From positions 62,001-126,000 of the forward strand of contig CBDBOO010000050.1 of the NCBI GenBank assembly GCA_965208385.1: a stretch of 64,000 nucleotides of DNA, in the 5' to 3' direction. How positions within the stretch are numbered: the stretch's first letter is position 1; the number at the start of each line of letters is the position of its first letter. The notes under the pieces are model-generated. The model was not told the origin of the DNA. It saw nothing but the letters and a program-made list of their open reading frames with translations, and did not search any database. The position numbers and the translations under genes are program-made. Below are positions 62,740 through 64,000 of the stretch, one piece after another. This DNA comes from Endozoicomonas sp965208385 (GTDB lineage Bacteria; Pseudomonadota; Gammaproteobacteria; Pseudomonadales; Endozoicomonadaceae).

Positions 62740-64000
62740 TTAGAAGCTCACACCCAGACTGAATGATGCAAAATCCCGGTCTTTACCTGTATTGTAATCA
62801 CCACCCCAGAAGGAGGTGTAAGAAATACCGGCTGTATAGGTATTTAGGTAGTCAGCACTCAGCCCCATATTGACAGATTGACGCCCCTCAACAAACATAC
62901 CGTTCGCTGAATACCCATCAACATCATGGGAAAAGGCTATCTTGGGTGTCATGTTCACGCCGGCAAACACATTACTATAAGACAGTGCGGCCAACATCCT
63001 GTATCCCCAGGCGTTCTCCGTCACTGTTCCTTCATTATCATCCGCAGTGGGATTACCAAAAACAGGCGAGCGTCCATACAATTTACCGTTCTTGTCAAGA
63101 TCACCGGTTTTAGAGTAGCCCACCTCACCCAGCATGGTTAAGCGACTGGCTCCCAGCACCTGATCAAAAAACTTGACCATGGTCATTTGAGCCTGAGTTA
63201 CAGGCAGTTCATCATATCCGTGATTTGTCTGATTCAGAAAAGCGCCGCCACCGGCCAGACCAAGGGACTTGAACAGCAGATTGGTTGTATTTTCCTGAAC
63301 TGGCTGATTTGGGCGATAACTCAACTCACCCGATACCGAGATATCTCCCAGACTGGTATTGAAACTGAGACCATACAGGTCTACACCTTCCGGATACTCA
63401 ATAAAATAGCTGGCACTGGCAAAATCGGGCAGCACTACCGGAGCCGGTACTACAGGAGGCAGAAAAATCTGAGGCGGCGCAGCTGAGCCATTAACCGACA
63501 GAATTGGAGTACGGTTATGATATTTCATATAGTACAGGCCAAATTCTGTTTCATTCAGGTCTGCTGCAAAATAGCGGGCAGCTATACCATACTGTCCTTT
63601 ATCTTCAGGCTTTTGATCACCAACCCGTTTCAGATAAGCTCCAGCAGCAATAGCCGTTGTTTCATTCAGCACAGCGCCGGATGCTGTGATTTTGTCACAA
63701 CCTTCCGCGGTTAATACATCAGCTCCAGAGAAAAAAGTTCCACAACCATCAACCACTGTCTCCTGCCAGGTTAACTGGTAAAAGGCTTCCAGCGTAAGGT
63801 TCTCTGTGGCTCCAATGTTCGCGTAAATCATATTGACTGGCAGCAGACCTTCCTTGACTTCAGCACCGGGTCGACGGAATGCATTGACATCTACCGGGTT
63901 AATACTGTTAACGCCCCCCTGGATAAAGGTACTTTCCCCCCAACTGACCACCTGCTTACCCAGGCGAAGATCAAGCGGGGCGTCTCCTATATCAAAACTG
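62740..64000 (-). CDS. DUF1302 family outer-membrane protein, C-terminal part
   Basis: Frame open through the window edge (420 residues seen; the GTG at 63951 is internal, since the frame continues upstream with DAPLDLRLGKQVVSWGEST). The DUF1302 motif LRLGKQVVSWGESTFIQGG, then INPVDVNAFRRPGAEVKE, AARYFAADLNETEFGLYYMK YHNR and a C-terminal aromatic end (FASFSLGVSF) typical of outer-membrane beta barrels. It probably acts with the adjacent DUF1329 protein in moving or sensing hydrophobic molecules at the outer membrane; the function is not established. The start is outside the window. Confidence 0.9.
   Translation of the reverse strand, partial: SFDIGDAPLDLRLGKQVVSWGESTFIQGGVNSINPVDVNAFRRPGAEVKEGLLPVNMIYANIGATENLTLEAFYQLTWQETVVDGCGTFFSGADVLTAEGCDKITASGAVLNETTAIAAGAYLKRVGDQKPEDKGQYGIAARYFAADLNETEFGLYYMKYHNRTPILSVNGSAAPPQIFLPPVVPAPVVLPDFASASYFIEYPEGVDLYGLSFNTSLGDISVSGELSYRPNQPVQENTTNLLFKSLGLAGGGAFLNQTNHGYDELPVTQAQMTMVKFFDQVLGASRLTMLGEVGYSKTGDLDKNGKLYGRSPVFGNPTADDNEGTVTENAWGYRMLAALSYSNVFAGVNMTPKIAFSHDVDGYSANGMFVEGRQSVNMGLSADYLNTYTAGISYTSFWGGDYNTGKDRDFASFSLGVSF

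Overview
The window reads as chromosomal DNA of a gammaproteobacterium. The evidence is the gene orders rpsU-yqeY-dnaG-rpoD, rlmE-ftsH-folP-glmM, tpiA-secG-tRNA-Leu-tRNA-fMet-rimP-nusA-infB-rbfA-truB-rpsO-pnp and the S10-spc-alpha ribosomal block, all with protein lengths usual for that class. A PutA without the N-terminal ribbon-helix-helix, a DUF1302/DUF1329 pair and a TAXI-type TRAP transporter fit an oceanospirillad or Endozoicomonas/Hahella-like marine or host-associated lineage. That placement is inference; no 16S gene is present.

Layout. (1) 1-7600, all minus strand: the 5' part of putA with an AraC-type regulator upstream (a PruR-like arrangement), then a catabolic cluster: DcuC-type carrier, AbgA-like M20 amidohydrolase, carbamoyl/allantoate-type M20 amidohydrolase and a Cds1-like PLP enzyme. 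A 13-copy 14-bp tandem array lies between the two halves of this cluster. (2) 7900-19100: cca, the tsaD-folB pair, the macromolecular synthesis operon rpsU-yqeY-dnaG-rpoD, a rhomboid protease with a long C-terminal tail, and a convergent zinc-finger/membrane protein. (3) 19480-30207, minus strand: the nusA/infB operon from tpiA and secG through two tRNAs to pnp. (4) 30304-35185: an insertion between tpiA and glmM with a TRAP permease, a TAXI binding protein, a proline-racemase-family (hydroxyproline) enzyme and a shikimate-kinase-like gene. (5) 35290-40992: glmM, folP, ftsH, rlmE, and yhbY divergent. (6) 41382-44312: a multicopper oxidase and a decayed amino-acid permease pseudogene. (7) 44775-58700, minus strand: the S10, spc and alpha operons, including the short rpmJ gene. 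(8) 59004-64000: glucokinase, an IS1-family element at a deletion junction, a glycogen phosphorylase stump, and a DUF1302-DUF1329 pair that runs off the window.

The housekeeping regions are conventional. The interest is in the accessory pieces: amino-acid, hydroxyproline and N-acyl/N-carbamoyl amino-acid use next to proline catabolism; several loci with short tandem duplications just 3' of stop codons; a permease with at least three frameshifts plus a nonsense codon; and an IS1 that has lost the 5' ends of the genes on both sides. I found no convincing undescribed multi-gene defence or mobile system. The least explained objects are the 14-bp array, the 22-bp palindrome before cca, and the paired rhomboid / zinc-finger membrane proteins.
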